Assembly (NCBI GenBank): GCA_907165065.1 | Contig: OU015524.1 | Location: 42,165,295 to 42,229,294, forward strand | Direction of reading: 5' to 3' | DNA from: Caprimulgus europaeus | Lineage: Eukaryota > Chordata > Aves > Caprimulgiformes > Caprimulgidae | DNA: 64,000 nucleotides | Shown here: one piece after another, positions 11,809 through 26,700 of the stretch | How the letters are laid out: every line of letters starts with the position of its first letter | Position numbering within the stretch: position 1 is the first letter of the stretch | Notes under the pieces: generated by a model | The model's input: the letters and a program-made list of their open reading frames with translations, nothing else | Databases searched by the model: none | What the model was told of the DNA's origin: nothing | Position numbers and translations under genes: made by a program

Positions 11809-13112
11809 CTGGATTTTTTCCTGCACCTCAGGCATTGGAGCTAAGGAGGGAGTGCTCAGCAAATCACTCAAACCAGCATTTGGATTGTGAGGGATCAACT
11901 TATACTGTCCACCTTCTCGTTTCAAATCCAAACCAAATATATCTGAAAGCAGATCACTCTCATCTGATAAAGTTCTCAGATCTGTCAAGTCTTCTGCAGG
12001 CAACGTAGCTTCTGTTGGCTTCCTCTCCCCCTCTTCTCCTTCCCCACGCACCTCATCCTGAGTTGGATCTGGCATATTAGCTAACAGTTCAGCCACTTTG
12101 ATTTTCTTTGCTCCTTCTACTAGGCTTCCTCCAAGCAGCAAACTGCATATGATGCGAAAGAAGCCCCGGACAACACTACAAGCAAAATGTAGTAAGCCCA
12201 TCAAAATGCTCCAATAGGAAGTAAACAAAGCCATGACCATGTCCTTCATGGTCATTTTCTTCACTTTTTTCATCTGCTTCTTTAGGCTTTTCATGCTGAG
12301 CATTTTCATAAGAGTCATTAAGTTATACTTGAGAGCGACTAATGCAGACATCATGGTCGTGAGAGAGAAGAAACCTATTCTGGGATCCTGTTCCTCTGGT
12401 TTATCTTTCTCATTCTCCTCTTTATTTGCTGACCTTTCATTCAGATCTGACTCAGAGATCTGGGCAGCCAGTTGCATCTCAAAGATGGTATCCTCACAGA
12501 AATTAACAAAAAGCTCCATCTTTTCTTTCTCCCCGCCTTCATTTACAACATCAAATATAAATTGTCTCTTTGATTCTTTTACCTGAGGTTTCTCCCACTG
12601 AGTTCGACTTGACTCACTTATTTCAAAATAAACCCGTTCAATGCGCTTTGCGCTGCCCATGATTTCTATGCGTCCAAGGAAAGGCTGAAAGTAATTCAGC
12701 ACACTCTCTGACAGCTCAAGGAAAGTTTGCAAGCGGGTATCATGGGGCATGTGTTCTGACAGGTTGGTCAGGAGAACAGCAACATTGAAACCAATGTCTT
12801 TGGCAGGTTCATGGAATCGTTTCACAAACTCCTCATAGTCCAGAGTCTCATTCTCATCCGTTTCAGCACATGATAGCAGAAACTCAGTTTCAGACTGGGT
12901 GTAATGCTTATTGCTTTCCATTGCCTTGTGAAAATCCCTCTTTGAAATGATCCCTTTACCATCAGGGTCATATTCTTTAAATGTATCAGAAGAAGTCAAA
13001 TCCTTCAATTTTAAGAACATATCAAAAAACTTCAGAATCATCTCCACATTGTTGGATGATTCCACAAGCATATCGACCATCTGCTTGCCAATAGTTCCAT
13101 TCACAACATTAC
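11809..13112 (-). CDS. RYR2: RYR2 exon 90: EF-hands, thumb-and-forefingers, divergent region 1
   Basis: By far the largest exon: two bases plus 434 codons (about residues 3988-4422), opening [14 protein letters not shown] and ending PEVQEKIQ. It holds the end of the core solenoid; two EF-hand-like loops ([12 protein letters not shown] and [11 protein letters not shown]); the thumb-and-forefingers domain with [14 protein letters not shown] and [13 protein letters not shown]; an acidic stretch ([15 protein letters not shown]); hydrophobic segments [15 protein letters not shown] and [17 protein letters not shown] flanking a basic run [14 protein letters not shown]; the conserved [22 protein letters not shown]; and the cytosolic tail [15 protein letters not shown]. 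Most differences from mammals are within divergent region 1, where RYR isoforms also differ. Acceptor CATCTAG, donor GTAACT. The open frame continues into intron on both sides, so exon limits rest on splice sites and phase. Confidence 0.97.
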
Positions 13113-14759
13113 CTAGATGTGATGACATTAAGTTAGAGATCCTGATAGCAGCAAATGTTTTGGCATATAAACATGTATAATAATGACTACTCAAATAACA
13201 CAACAGTAAGAATTATTAACTATTGGCTAATACACTCACATGAGAAAGCTACCTGTAAAATCAGAAATCTTTTACTAATAACACTACATTAAGACCTGTA
13301 AAAAACCATAAGTGATTAAGTATTTGCCATTAAAGAAGGGAAGAACTAACAAGCCTTACAGAGAGACATCTGTTGCATTTAATATAATACTAAACATGAG
13401 GCAGCATACTATGAATTTTACAATCATAGTATCATAGAATGGTCTGGGTTGGAAGGGACCTTAAAGATCATTTAGTTCCAACCCCCCTGATATGAGCAGG
13501 GACAACTTCCACTAGACCAGGTTGCTCAAAGCTTCATCCAACCTGGCCTGGAACACTTCCAGGGAAGGGGCATCCACAACTTCTCTGGGCAACCCGTTCC
13601 AGTGTCTGACCACCCTCAAAGTAAAGAATTTCCTCCTAATATCTAATCTAAATCTTCCCTCTTCTAGTTTAAAGCCATTTCCCCTTGTTCTATCACTACC
13701 TGCCCTTGTAAAAAGTCCCTCCTCAGCTTTCCTGTAGGCCACCTTCAGGTACTGGAAGGCCGCTATAAGGTCTCCCCAGAGCCTTCTCTTCTCCAAGCTG
13801 AACAGCCCCAACTGTCTCAGCCTGTCCTCATAGGAAAGGTGCTCCAGCCCTCTGATCATCCTCATGGCGCTCCTCTGGACTGGCTCCAGTAGGTCCATGT
13901 CCTTCTATAGTGCAACATAGTGCAACGTAGTTCAACTATAGTGCAACATATAGACAGAACTACTGTCACATTAGTTAGTATGAGTAGCTCAGGAGGTTAC
14001 TCATGAAGCACAGCCTACAATACTAAGAATTTACTTTGCTTCTCAGTGACCTTCTGTGACGGAAGCAGTAGCAATGTATACTACACTGCAACCTATGCTG
14101 CGTTTGCTGCCCTCTCAGTTCCCTCAAGAAAATAAATGTGGTAGGATACACATGAGAAGCAAAAAGTAACAACAGATTTTTGTATCATCTATGTGTATAT
14201 CTGGTTGGTCTAGTATTGGAAAGACTAATACAATACTATCAAGGAGCTAAAGAAATACTAGTATTTCTTGACAATGATCACATTCTATAGGGAATCATAA
14301 TTTCAGGTACTAGCTATAAAGGACCTTGAATCAAGCCACTAGACAAATCAAAGTCTGTTTCTTATGACTAAGATCACTACCAAAATAAATGCAAGATAGT
14401 AAATGTGTTCATAAAATGACTGTTAAATTATCCTGTTCCTAGAACTCAGGATTCCAACTTCAATAGTAAAAAAAAAATTCACCTAAGCCAAAAGAGAAGT
14501 CAAATTCATGGAAACGAAGTAAAACTTCTGCCAGAACTGAATTTTATACAATTCTGACATTCAGAATTAATATAAAACTATATCAACTATATAAATCTCC
14601 CATTCACTTTAAGACCTATTAACCTTTCTCACAATTGAGACATGAAAATCAAAAACCCAAAGGAAAATGGAGTATTATTTCTCACCTGAAGAAAATCACA
14701 AAGGTACAAACTTTGTTAGAACAACTGTTAAAGAGGATTTCAAATTAAGTTTTTACTAC
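13113..14759 (-). other. Intron 89
   Basis: Holds the sense-oriented CR1 at 13424-13905. Just beyond its 5' end, 13906-13960 repeats the motif TAGTGCAACATA in several imperfect copies. The rest is unremarkable. Confidence 0.9.
13424..13905 (-). mobile_element. CR1 LINE, 5'-truncated 3' end, sense to RYR2
   Basis: Chicken-repeat-1 retrotransposon fragment of about 480 bases in intron 89. On the minus strand it keeps an open frame of 128 codons (13512-13898) for the last part of ORF2: LLEPVQRSAMRMIRGLEHL, LGLFSLEKRRLWGDLI, DRTRGNGFKLEEGRFRLDI and LRVVRHWNGLPREVV. After the stop come the typical CR1 tail GGTTGGAAGGGACC-type sequence on the reverse complement and the short ATTCTATGATACTATGATT terminus at 13424-13440. 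The intact frame suggests a fairly young insertion. It lacks endonuclease and most of the reverse transcriptase, so it is dead on arrival. Confidence 0.96.
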
Positions 14760-14841
14760 CTTCCAGCATAGACAGCAACATGACAACCATATCTTTCTGA
14801 AGATCCATTAATTCCTTCAGCAATTCAATTTGACTGGAATC
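14760..14841 (-). CDS. RYR2: RYR2 exon 89, Ca2+-sensing glutamate E3987
   Basis: Twenty-seven codons plus one base, from [15 protein letters not shown] to LLSMLE(G) (about residues 3961-3988). The last full codon is the Glu that aligns with E3987 of RYR2 (RYR1 E4032), long known to be critical for Ca2+ activation. The acceptor is ATTTAG and the donor GTAGTA, weak. A CR1 copy lies in the intron downstream. Confidence 0.97.
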
Positions 14842-17281
<2,440 letters not shown>

Positions 17282-18073
17282 CTATTGTTCAGGGAACAAA
17301 AAAAAAAAAAAAAAAAGCAGAGTTTATCTGCAGAAACTCAACAAAAACAGGAAGATATACAGGCAGTTCATAGTTTGGGGATGTCCTCTAGAAAATTCTG
17401 TGAAAAACTAAACATATCTAGAATTATATACTTAATAACAACACTAACTAAGCAAGGTTTGTTAACCCTTCTGCCTCTGTTTTAGCCAAGTCCCAATTCA
17501 CTAACTCAGAACCATAAAAACAACATCTGCTTGCAACTTTGAACTGCAAATGCTAAAGGAGTACTAATCTTGAAGCTGACTCTTCCCTATGTAGTTCTGT
17601 AAATCAGAAATAACTTTATAGAAGTTAATGCAAAATTGGAATAAGGGATTAGATTTTTTTTGCCCAGCAACTGAATAGCAACTATGTTTTGCATTGACTT
17701 TAGTTTCTCAGTGGATTAAAGTGAAGACTTTAAAGTGGATAACACTGCTGCAGTCTAGGCCAAATGAGAAAAAAAAAAATAAAAAAAAGAAAAGAGAGAA
17801 GAGAAAATTCTACTATCTTGCATACAGTCAAAGTACAATTACTTATTAATAACAGTAAATTTAACTAAATTGCTAAGATTCCAAAAGAGTAGAGACAACT
17901 ATATATTTCAAAACTTTAGTTCCTACTTAAATAAATGCACTAAAAAAATAATGAAGCATAAATATATCTATATTATATTTCTATCTATGTTATAACTAGC
18001 TACTTTACATCTTCATGCCAAAGTATGATGAATTTTCTTACAAATCCATATAATGCCAATGGAATTAATTTAC
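17282..18073 (-). other. Intron 87
   Basis: 792 bases. Apart from the T19 acceptor run it holds an A/G-rich low-complexity stretch at 17768-17808. Confidence 0.9.
17298..17316 (-). promoter_or_regulatory. RYR2: T19 homopolymer in the exon 88 acceptor tract
   Basis: On the coding strand a run of 19 T ends about 16 bases before the exon 88 acceptor AG, with no other AG between. It therefore serves as the polypyrimidine tract. Homopolymers of this length mutate often, so acceptor strength may vary between individuals. Confidence 0.8.
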
Positions 18074-18202
18074 CTGGATATACTCTGTAAGAGTATTGAA
18101 AACTTGTTTTGCAACCTGGATGGCTTTGGAAAAATTTCGTTGTCCTTGCTCATCAATAACATCCTTCCCAGAATAATACCAATAGAAATCACTAATGGAT
18201 TC
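18074..18202 (-). CDS. RYR2: RYR2 exon 87, Ca2+-site glutamate E3922
   Basis: Forty-three codons, phase 0-0, from [15 protein letters not shown] to NTLTEYIQ (about residues 3883-3925). The Glu in LTEYIQ lies 74 residues after the CEGHN glutamate, exactly the spacing of E3848 and E3922 in human RYR2 (RYR1 E3893 and E3967). Both Ca2+-coordinating acidic side chains are therefore kept. The acceptor is TTTTTTAG and the donor GTAAAT. Confidence 0.97.
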
Positions 18203-19774
18203 CTAAAAAATGTTGTGAGAAGCACAAAGAGATGATGCAATCAAACTGCCTCTAACCAGTTATTCATCAAGATAAGAAAAGTAACATTAGATAGCATTCT
18301 AGTTCTGAAAAGTATTTAGCTTATAAAGGTTTTAAATGACCCTCCAACAATTCTCAAGCATTACTTCAAGAACTGTAGTTTCATCTCAAGGGAATCAATA
18401 GGAAAACAGATAAATTGAAAAAAATAATTAAAGAACCCCACAGCAAACCTCAAAATAAAAAACAACAAAAAATAGATTTGTTAGAAATACAACCACCTGC
18501 ATTTTGAAAAGGAGTACTTAGTAGTACTACCACGATGCATGCTGTTCATTGAACATTCTCTCTTTAAACTGTGTACCTGACACCTATTTAATAGTGTAAG
18601 CAAATCTGCTTTGTGGGCATGAGTCCTCTTTCTGTCTTACCCAAAGGCAAGCTTATTAAAGTTTCAACAAAATTATGCAACAGAATGAAAATCATTGTAT
18701 TGTCCCTACAACTTCTAAAGAATGCATAAGGATAAAAAGTAAATGTAGCTACCAGCAACAACTTAAAACCCACCAAATTTCAAAGCCTGGAATTCTCAGA
18801 CCAAATAAATAAATGGCTGATGAGAAAACTTAACTAGATAAATTTTAAAAAAACCACAACAATATATATTCTTATGCACAGTGATTTTCAGAAAGATTAG
18901 AATAATAGGTAAAAACTATTAACATTTATAATAAAATATGTCTTCTTGTCTTTCACATGCTCCAATCCAGAAAAAAATAGATTTTTTTTTTTCATTACTT
19001 TCTATTGGTTTGTGGCAATGTAATGTTTTCATATTTAAAGATTAGGGAGAGATAATTCAAATTAGAGGGTTGAAGGGTTTTTAATCTAGGCTTCTGCTCT
19101 TGTTTTTTTCCTTTTTCTTTTTTTTTTTTTTTTTTTAATCTCCTTAGAAAATGATGTGCTGTTCTTTCATGTCACTCCATGCCATCCCATGACTAGCCAT
19201 ACAGGAGCCCAGTTTTCAGATTAAATCAGAACATGGATGAAAAAGCAGCTGGCTGAATCTTGAACAATACAAAACACTTTTCAGTCACAATGTAGTCCCA
19301 GTAAACAACTGATTAATGGTATTCACTGATAAACTAAGCATGTATCTATCTTCTGCATGTTCTCCTTGGTTAACAGACTCCATTGCATTCTTACACATAA
19401 TGGCTGAAATCAGTCCTTCATACTTTTGTCACCTTTGACTCCCACAGTACAAAATGATAACTCAAAGAACTATAATCAGTATAGAATTACAGCCATTCTC
19501 ATCCACATGGACTACAGTGACCAGAATAAATGTAATGACAAATAAATGCACTCCTCTAATAAAACTGAACCTTCTGTAATGAGGGTGAAGTTTGATTTTG
19601 CTGTAAACAGAACTTTTGGGGTAGCAAACCATGTATTGATGAAGGAAATTCTAGAGAAATTAGGAAATTCAGAGTCTCCACATACAAACACCTGCCTTAT
19701 GATAAAAATAAATGCAATACTGTATAGCTGTAATCATTATTGTCATTACTTAACTAGTATATAAGTTAACCTAC
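18203..19774 (-). other. Intron 86
   Basis: 1.6 kb with a T-rich homopolymer on the plus strand near 19105-19137. Nothing else recognised. Confidence 0.88.
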
Positions 19775-19863
19775 CTGAACTCTTAATAAGTAATCCACAG
19801 TGGAAATGATAATATTAACAGTTGTGTTGTTACCAGTCTGAGTTCTCAGGTAATTCTGAAAAT
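19775..19863 (-). CDS. RYR2: RYR2 exon 86
   Basis: Completes the Asp codon and adds 29 codons from [15 protein letters not shown] to YLLRVQ (about residues 3853-3882). The acceptor is TTTTTAG and the donor GTAGGT. A helical segment of the core solenoid between the two Ca2+-site glutamates; identical to human as remembered. Confidence 0.97.
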
Positions 19864-20659
19864 CTAAAAATTCAAATAAAAGCTTAATTTAAATTTATTT
19901 ATGCGTTACAGACTTTACAAAACTACTCCTGAAATCAGTTCTGATTTAACATGATCTAGGAAAGTATAGCTTAAAGGAATGGATTTTCTTTTTTTTTTAC
20001 TTTTCTTTTTGTCAACAAACAGTTTTAAGAGTTTCAGCATTTTATTAGAGATCACATACCAATGAACTTCTGAAGGCAGACATTTATCTGTTTCATCTGT
20101 AGAACTTGGTCTTATTTTCATCTCATTTATGACTAATTTTACATCTCTAGAACTACATCAATACAAACACATTTACAGCTAGTATATATTTTGTTAAGCA
20201 AAAGCAAAATTAAATTGCATAATGGATTATGTACTTGTTTAATTTGTTTTGTAAAAGATGCTACTTTTTAAAGAAAGGTATTGTGTATGTTGTCGTAATT
20301 TTATTTTCACATACAATTCTGACATTAGTACCAAATTGCACACACCATAAAGACACCTCTGAATCTTCATGGACTAGAAGTTAGAAAACATACATTTTGC
20401 TCTTATAAATTTACCTTTTCTAGTAGGTCAAGATCCAAACCTCATAATTTTGTAAAGCATTATATCTTCTACAAAGTTAAATCTGATTAAAAATACTGGC
20501 AATTTAATTCCACAAAAATATTTTCCTTTCATGTACAGCCTAGCAGCTGCTCCACTTTTCACAATACTTTATGAAGGCTGCCAAACCTTCAGCAATGGAG
20601 AGTTTTTATCTTTAGTTTCCATCACCTTGGCTTAGCTCACTGGCAGCCTGCTCACAAAC
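19864..20659 (-). other. Intron 85
   Basis: 796 bases between the E3848 exon and exon 86. Nothing recognised. Confidence 0.9.
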
Positions 20660-20740
20660 CTGAATTATGTCCTTCACAAAGCAACTGAAGGAAGCGGAAG
20701 AGGTCACAGGTGAACTCATCATCCTGCATCACCTTTTCTC
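20660..20740 (-). CDS. RYR2: RYR2 exon 85, Ca2+-site glutamate E3848
   Basis: Two bases, 26 codons and one base, from [14 protein letters not shown] to LLCEGHNS(D) (about residues 3827-3853). The Glu of LLCEGHN aligns with E3848 of human RYR2 (RYR1 E3893), one of the residues that bind the activating Ca2+ ion between the core solenoid and the C-terminal domain. The acceptor is CTACAG; the donor GTTTGT is non-consensus after the GT. Met for Leu at KV(M)QDD is the only difference noted. Confidence 0.97.
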
Positions 20741-23700
20741 CTGTAGAAAGGCCAGATGGAAGCAGATTATCACAGGCTGCCAAGTAACATCCTAGAGCCC
20801 CTGAAGAAAATCTTCATATTTAATTTTAAGAAAGAGAGAAGAGGAGAGAAAATTTATAACCACCAATCTATCTATCTGAAGCACATATGAGTTGTGCTTG
20901 GCAGATAGTTATTTGGTTAAAAAAAATTATGAAACATAACTTTTGATTAATAAATATGGCAGCATGAGCTTGGCAACATTTTACAATTAATCCATGATTT
21001 ACATTCTTATTTGACTTTGCTGGGCATGAAAGCTGCATTACATACAAAGGTTTGGATTGGATTAATTTGGTTCCCATTCATCACAAAACAAGGTATTTAA
21101 AAATATAGAAAGAGATGTAATGAAAATTATTCCTCAAATAGACTATTATAAATTACAATAGTCTAAAATAACCCATGAAATTTACAGCTATGTGCATTCT
21201 CAGCAATAATTTAGGCTGAAATATTTGAGGATTTAGTACCTGCCTGCTGCTGATACAAAATGAATGTTGGGTATTTGTCTCCCTTGACAAAATAAAGCAA
21301 TAAACATGAGGCACTAGAACAAATGCCAATGTGCTTTACTGAATTAAGACCTTCAGTTCATTTGTTGGTAAATAGCTAATATAAAGCTTCCAATTATTTT
21401 CTTGATTCTTCACAGGAAACAGTCTACTAAAAAGCTTTCAATTAACATACTATTATTTAAATTACATCAGTACATACAGTTAACTTTGTACATTGACGTG
21501 AAGAGGAGAAACAAACATTCACCCAGGAAAACAATCACAAATGAGGAAAATGTAGAACAGCCACTAAAATCACAGAGGAGGACAACAACATAGGTGTTCG
21601 AAACAATAAAGGCCACCTACTGAAAGCAAGGAAATTCCCATTTAGAACTTCAGAAAAGTATTTGTAATGTGTAGGGCAACAAAAATGGAAGCCATAAAAA
21701 CTTCTACTTTTTAAGAATATACATCATTTGAACATGTGGTCAAGTGCTATTTGCAGACAACAAACGAAAAGGAGATAAAAATGTAAGCAGACTGCAAAAG
21801 AATTTGGAAGATTTTTTCTAATAGGGAGATATTTTAGGCTTTTATCTCAACTTCAAAATCCCACGTCTACAAAGACAGTATTTTTAGTGCATGAACAGAA
21901 GGAAACTAGAAGAGTAAATTAATTAAAATTTAAAAGAAAAAAAAAAATCTATTTTTTTCAAAAAAGTTATAGACAATAATAATTAAATTAACATTTACTG
22001 GCATACTGTTATATTGTTGGGTAACTCTAATTATAATATCTACATTTATAAATTATTATATTATTATAATTACATTATTACAGCTGAATTGTAAATAGTA
22101 TTTAGTACAATTTGGAATATATATAAATAAGAGCATGAGCAGAAGTTTAAATCTATATGAAGTCATGAACAATTACAAGTTCAAGCTAATGGATTTATCA
22201 ATCCATAACCTGTGAATTTTAAAGGGAGCAGCTTCAGTGTAGTGGTAGGATTAGGAAGCAAAAGCATTTTGAAAACTAACATGAATATTTCAAAAGTACA
22301 GAATTCCACTCTTTCCTGTTGCCATCAAGACATAATGCTTGGCAGTAAGAGCATTTATGGCCAAAATACATCCCAACACAGCTTCTTGCAAATAAGGAAA
22401 GATAAAATGCTCTTCCTCCTAATTCCAGACATATACTTATAGTAGCGGCAAACAATATGCAATTCTTTCTCCAAGAATGAGCCAAATACTATAAATTACA
22501 TTCCATGACATTTTTCTCCATCTCAGATATAAATACCAGCTATATAGTTTTCCAGTCACAGAAGAGTGAAAACCCTTCCAGCTAATTAAACAATGAAAAA
22601 TAAATGACTGTTTCTGTCAGTGCTGATTAATGTATGCATATAATATATACTCAAGAAGGCAAGAAGGCAAAATCAAGAGGTGCTGGTGCACTTAAAAGTA
22701 TTTTATTCAACATTATATGCAGGTTCAGCCCTGCAAGATAGTTTTTTATGTTGCTGGCCAAAGGCCAGAGTATAGAATACCCTGTATTAGTCATATACTC
22801 CTTTTTAAATTTAACTGAACTGCTGTCATGCTTAAAGTTACACTTGTAGTCACATGCTTTTTTGATCTAGATGACTATTTATATTTTGTAAAAATAAGCA
22901 TTACAGAAAGCCAAATACTGGGCAGAGCCTGTACCTTCACACATGCAATGTGTGTAGCTTGACTGCTGAGGTGGCAACGACTTTAAAAAATAACTCACGA
23001 GGAAAATTGCTGATGTATTACGGCTGGAAAAATCAAGCCCATAAGGGGCCCGGTCATGCATTTCTTGCATATCAAAATATCACTGAAGTAGTTTGTATGA
23101 ATAAGACTACAGAATAAGTTACAGTTTAATATTTTTACACCTCTATTTTTACATATTTCAAAATGAAGTAAAACACTCTTATTTCAAACAGCTTGGCCAT
23201 ATTAAGATTTAAAATAGTCCTGATTTGTCAATTTCTACAGCTGATCAAAATCTGAGTAAAACCAATGCTGGTACTGGCAGAAATTTTAATTTTCAGATGT
23301 TACTTACTGACTGCAAGAGATGTCTCACTGGCAACTACAGAACTGAAGTGCAGATCCATTTCTTTCTATAAAATCTAAGAGAACAACCTTTGCTGCTGTG
23401 CACAAAAATTCATGCCAGTACACACAAAGATTTGCATAGATAATGTACTTTGAAACATACACACTGCATATAGTATTACTTAGGTTGTCACAAAACCATG
23501 TTCCTTAATTTCTGTTGATATGATGTATATTCTGGCATATATTTGCTTAGACTTTAAAATGCTGCCATTGCTCATGCTGTATGCAAATTATATGGCTACA
23601 TACATGAGGGCTTCAAGCCTGTATTTTTTGCAAAACTGGTAGGTTGTGTTTGTGATGTATAGGAACAGTGGTATCATGTGTAGGAAATGAAAATAAGATT

Positions 23701-26700
23701 AAATGAAAAATGAAATAAATGAGGTTTTTTCCTTGAAAGTGCATGTGTACAAGCATAATATTTTTTTTTTTTTTTAATCCTGAACAGAAAAGATCTGACT
23801 TTTATTACTACTTAAAAACATTGGTCTGATGCAACATATTACAGAAACATACAAATACTTTAAGTTTTCAAAAAAGAAAGAGGGCAACAGGGCTCCTTTT
23901 TGATGGCTGTTAAGCAAGAGCAAAGCTCTCCCATGATAAACCAAGTTAATTTATTCTCATCACAAGACACTGGCAATATTGGGTTGGATTGCGAGTCCTG
24001 CATGCCTTTGACTTCTCAATAATCTGAGTGAAATAAGAAAAGCACTTATTTTCTCACCAAGTGACATATAACAATTTATATGAACTGAAGCTACTTAAAT
24101 TCCCTTTTAAATGCAAACATTGATTCAAATACAGAGATATAAAAGGTGCAAAACCCCCCTCCAATGTAGGCTGTAGTGGATCAGGCAGAATTTAAACATC
24201 CACTTGAAGTGTGACTAGGCTGGTGAAGGACAAAAGCATATTTATTGATTTCACATTATTAATGGCTGAAAACAGCCCTAATGTGTACCCTCATTATAGC
24301 TATTTATTATATGGCATATATACCACTCTCAGTCAGTTTATTAGTAAGTCCTTTCAGACCTACTGTCAGATTAAACTTCATTCTAAAATTGTATTTTATC
24401 AAAATAAGCATTCTGAGAACTTATGTGAAACAAAATAATCCCATGCTATAATATTACAATATCAAAAATAAAAATGGAGCTTTCCTGACAAAAAGGGGGA
24501 AAAAGGTGACATAATCTAATTGTAAACTTTCCTGACAAAAAGGGGGAAAAAGGTGACATAACCTAAGTGTAAACTTAACATCTTAATTTTTTTATTTCGT
24601 ATGGTAAGTAAAACAGGTTTCTCCAAAGGAGAAAAACATTGCACTTTCAAGATTTTTATGACTCACAGTGAAAGAGAATAGAGTATGAGTGTTAAATGAA
24701 AAATGAAAAACCATTGCAAAGTAATAAGCATTTCTACATGTCTTTGGTTTTGAACCCCCCTTTTTGAAAAGGAAACAGAACAATCAAAACAAAATATATA
24801 CAGAAGAAACAACATTGAGTACATCACAAAAACAAGTAAGAAACACATTTGCTAAAGAACCATCAATGTTGTTACCAGTGGGGGTTCCAGGGTTTGGAAA
24901 GGGAAGGTAGTAGCAGTCAGAGGAATATCAGGAGGAGGAGCTTACAATGCGGACATTACAAAGAAACAGTTGGAACAGAGCAATAAATCTCACATCTATG
25001 TTGACTCAGCACAGGGCTTTCTACCTATTGCCAAGGTTGACATGGGACCAGAAACAAGCACTGCCCTGGAGGAAAAGTTTATTCTGTTCCCATAAGTGTC
25101 AAAAATAGTTTTTCTTTAACTTTGGCAAGAATAGTTTCAAGCTTACACATTGCAAACTCAATGACAATTGCTCATTAATATGCTTTTGCATCAGATTCAG
25201 ATGACATTAGAACAGGCTACAGTGCACACTTTACATCCCATCATTCCCTTGGGAATCAATAAAATGATCTTTAATTGAGGAGTCATTAATTACTCAGAGT
25301 ATCTCCCTTGAAAAAAGGAAAAGGAGAAAACATTTGCACATCTTTGGTATTTCTTTTGTAGTATTTACAGTTGGTTATTCATAGGATTGCAAACAGACAT
25401 ATGATCTCAGGTATCCCATAAAATCTAGGATACTTCAAAACTGTTCACTACAGGAGTTTCCCCACAGACACACTGGCTGGGCTTTCGTAATGCTATCAGG
25501 TATTAATACCAGTACCTGTACAGCTCTTACATAAATTTTCAGCATATTGAAAAAGGTGTGCTTCATAGTATTAATAATTATTATTTTAAGGTAGCATAAT
25601 ATAAAAAATAATGTAACCCTGAAAAGGAAAAGTACATTCTTTTTTTGGTTTGGCTTTCCTTTCTTCTGTTTTGTTGAGTTTTTAATAGCTAGATATTAAT
25701 ACATAAAAAAGGCATTGTTAGCAAATATTATCCCTTTGTGCCAAGAAATCTTTGACATAGTGTGATTACCATATCTTGACATTGCTGCTGCTCACTAACA
25801 AAGAAAACAAAACCACATGATCCTAGCTTTAAAATTTCCACTGAGAAAACAAATAAAAATCCAGATCACCCCTCTCCCCAGCATTTGGGTAATGAAAATA
25901 CATCTGCAGTGTTTAAGCTTATTGTTTCTGCTGAATGGAATACACATTTTGTATTTTAAATTCTCGTTTCTCATGGCAACAGGAACATCTAATGGCAATT
26001 GCTCCTACAAAGCTCTTCCTTTACTTGAAGTAAGGAACCTTTGAGGTATAGGAACCTTAACACATCAAGTAGCTTTCAGAGCAAGGAAGAACCACCTACA
26101 AACATTATTGATTTATCTAAATTAGCAATGCACCACCTCTTTCTTGTATCAACTCCTGACCACATTAGATAAACCTAGCCAGTGGCAAATCCTCTCCTCA
26201 CTAACCACCCTCAAATCCTCACTGGATCCACCACTGATTTCCTATGCTTGCACAAATAATGCAGCGATAAAGCCACATTCAATACACAACATAAATACTA
26301 CAGGAGGACTATAGCACAAGGCTTTGTGTATGTATAGGCATACTTTTTTTTTTAACATTCATCCATTGCAAATAGTGGGCTCACTAAAATGAAAAGAAAT
26401 AAAAAAGAACGGAAAAATAAGTTGAAAAAAGCTTGCTGCTCTTACATCTAGTGTGCCAGTTACTGTGCAAATCCTGAGAAAGGAAGGAAGAACAAAGTGG
26501 GGAGAGGTGACACAAAAATCAAGAATTTTGGAATACACAATTGTAATAATAGAAAAGAACCCACTAGTTTAATAGTCTGTTAGGAACAAAAAATCTAATG
26601 GTGTTCAGGAGCTGTACAGTGCTGACACAAAGCTAAGAGCAGGAAAAATAAAGAATAGGCAGTTGGTTTTAATAATTACCACGCTCAAGAGTGATGACTG

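Noticed and set aside
12233-12586. 117-codon plus-strand open frame
   Set aside because: It is the antisense shadow of exon 90; the minus strand encodes conserved RYR2 here.
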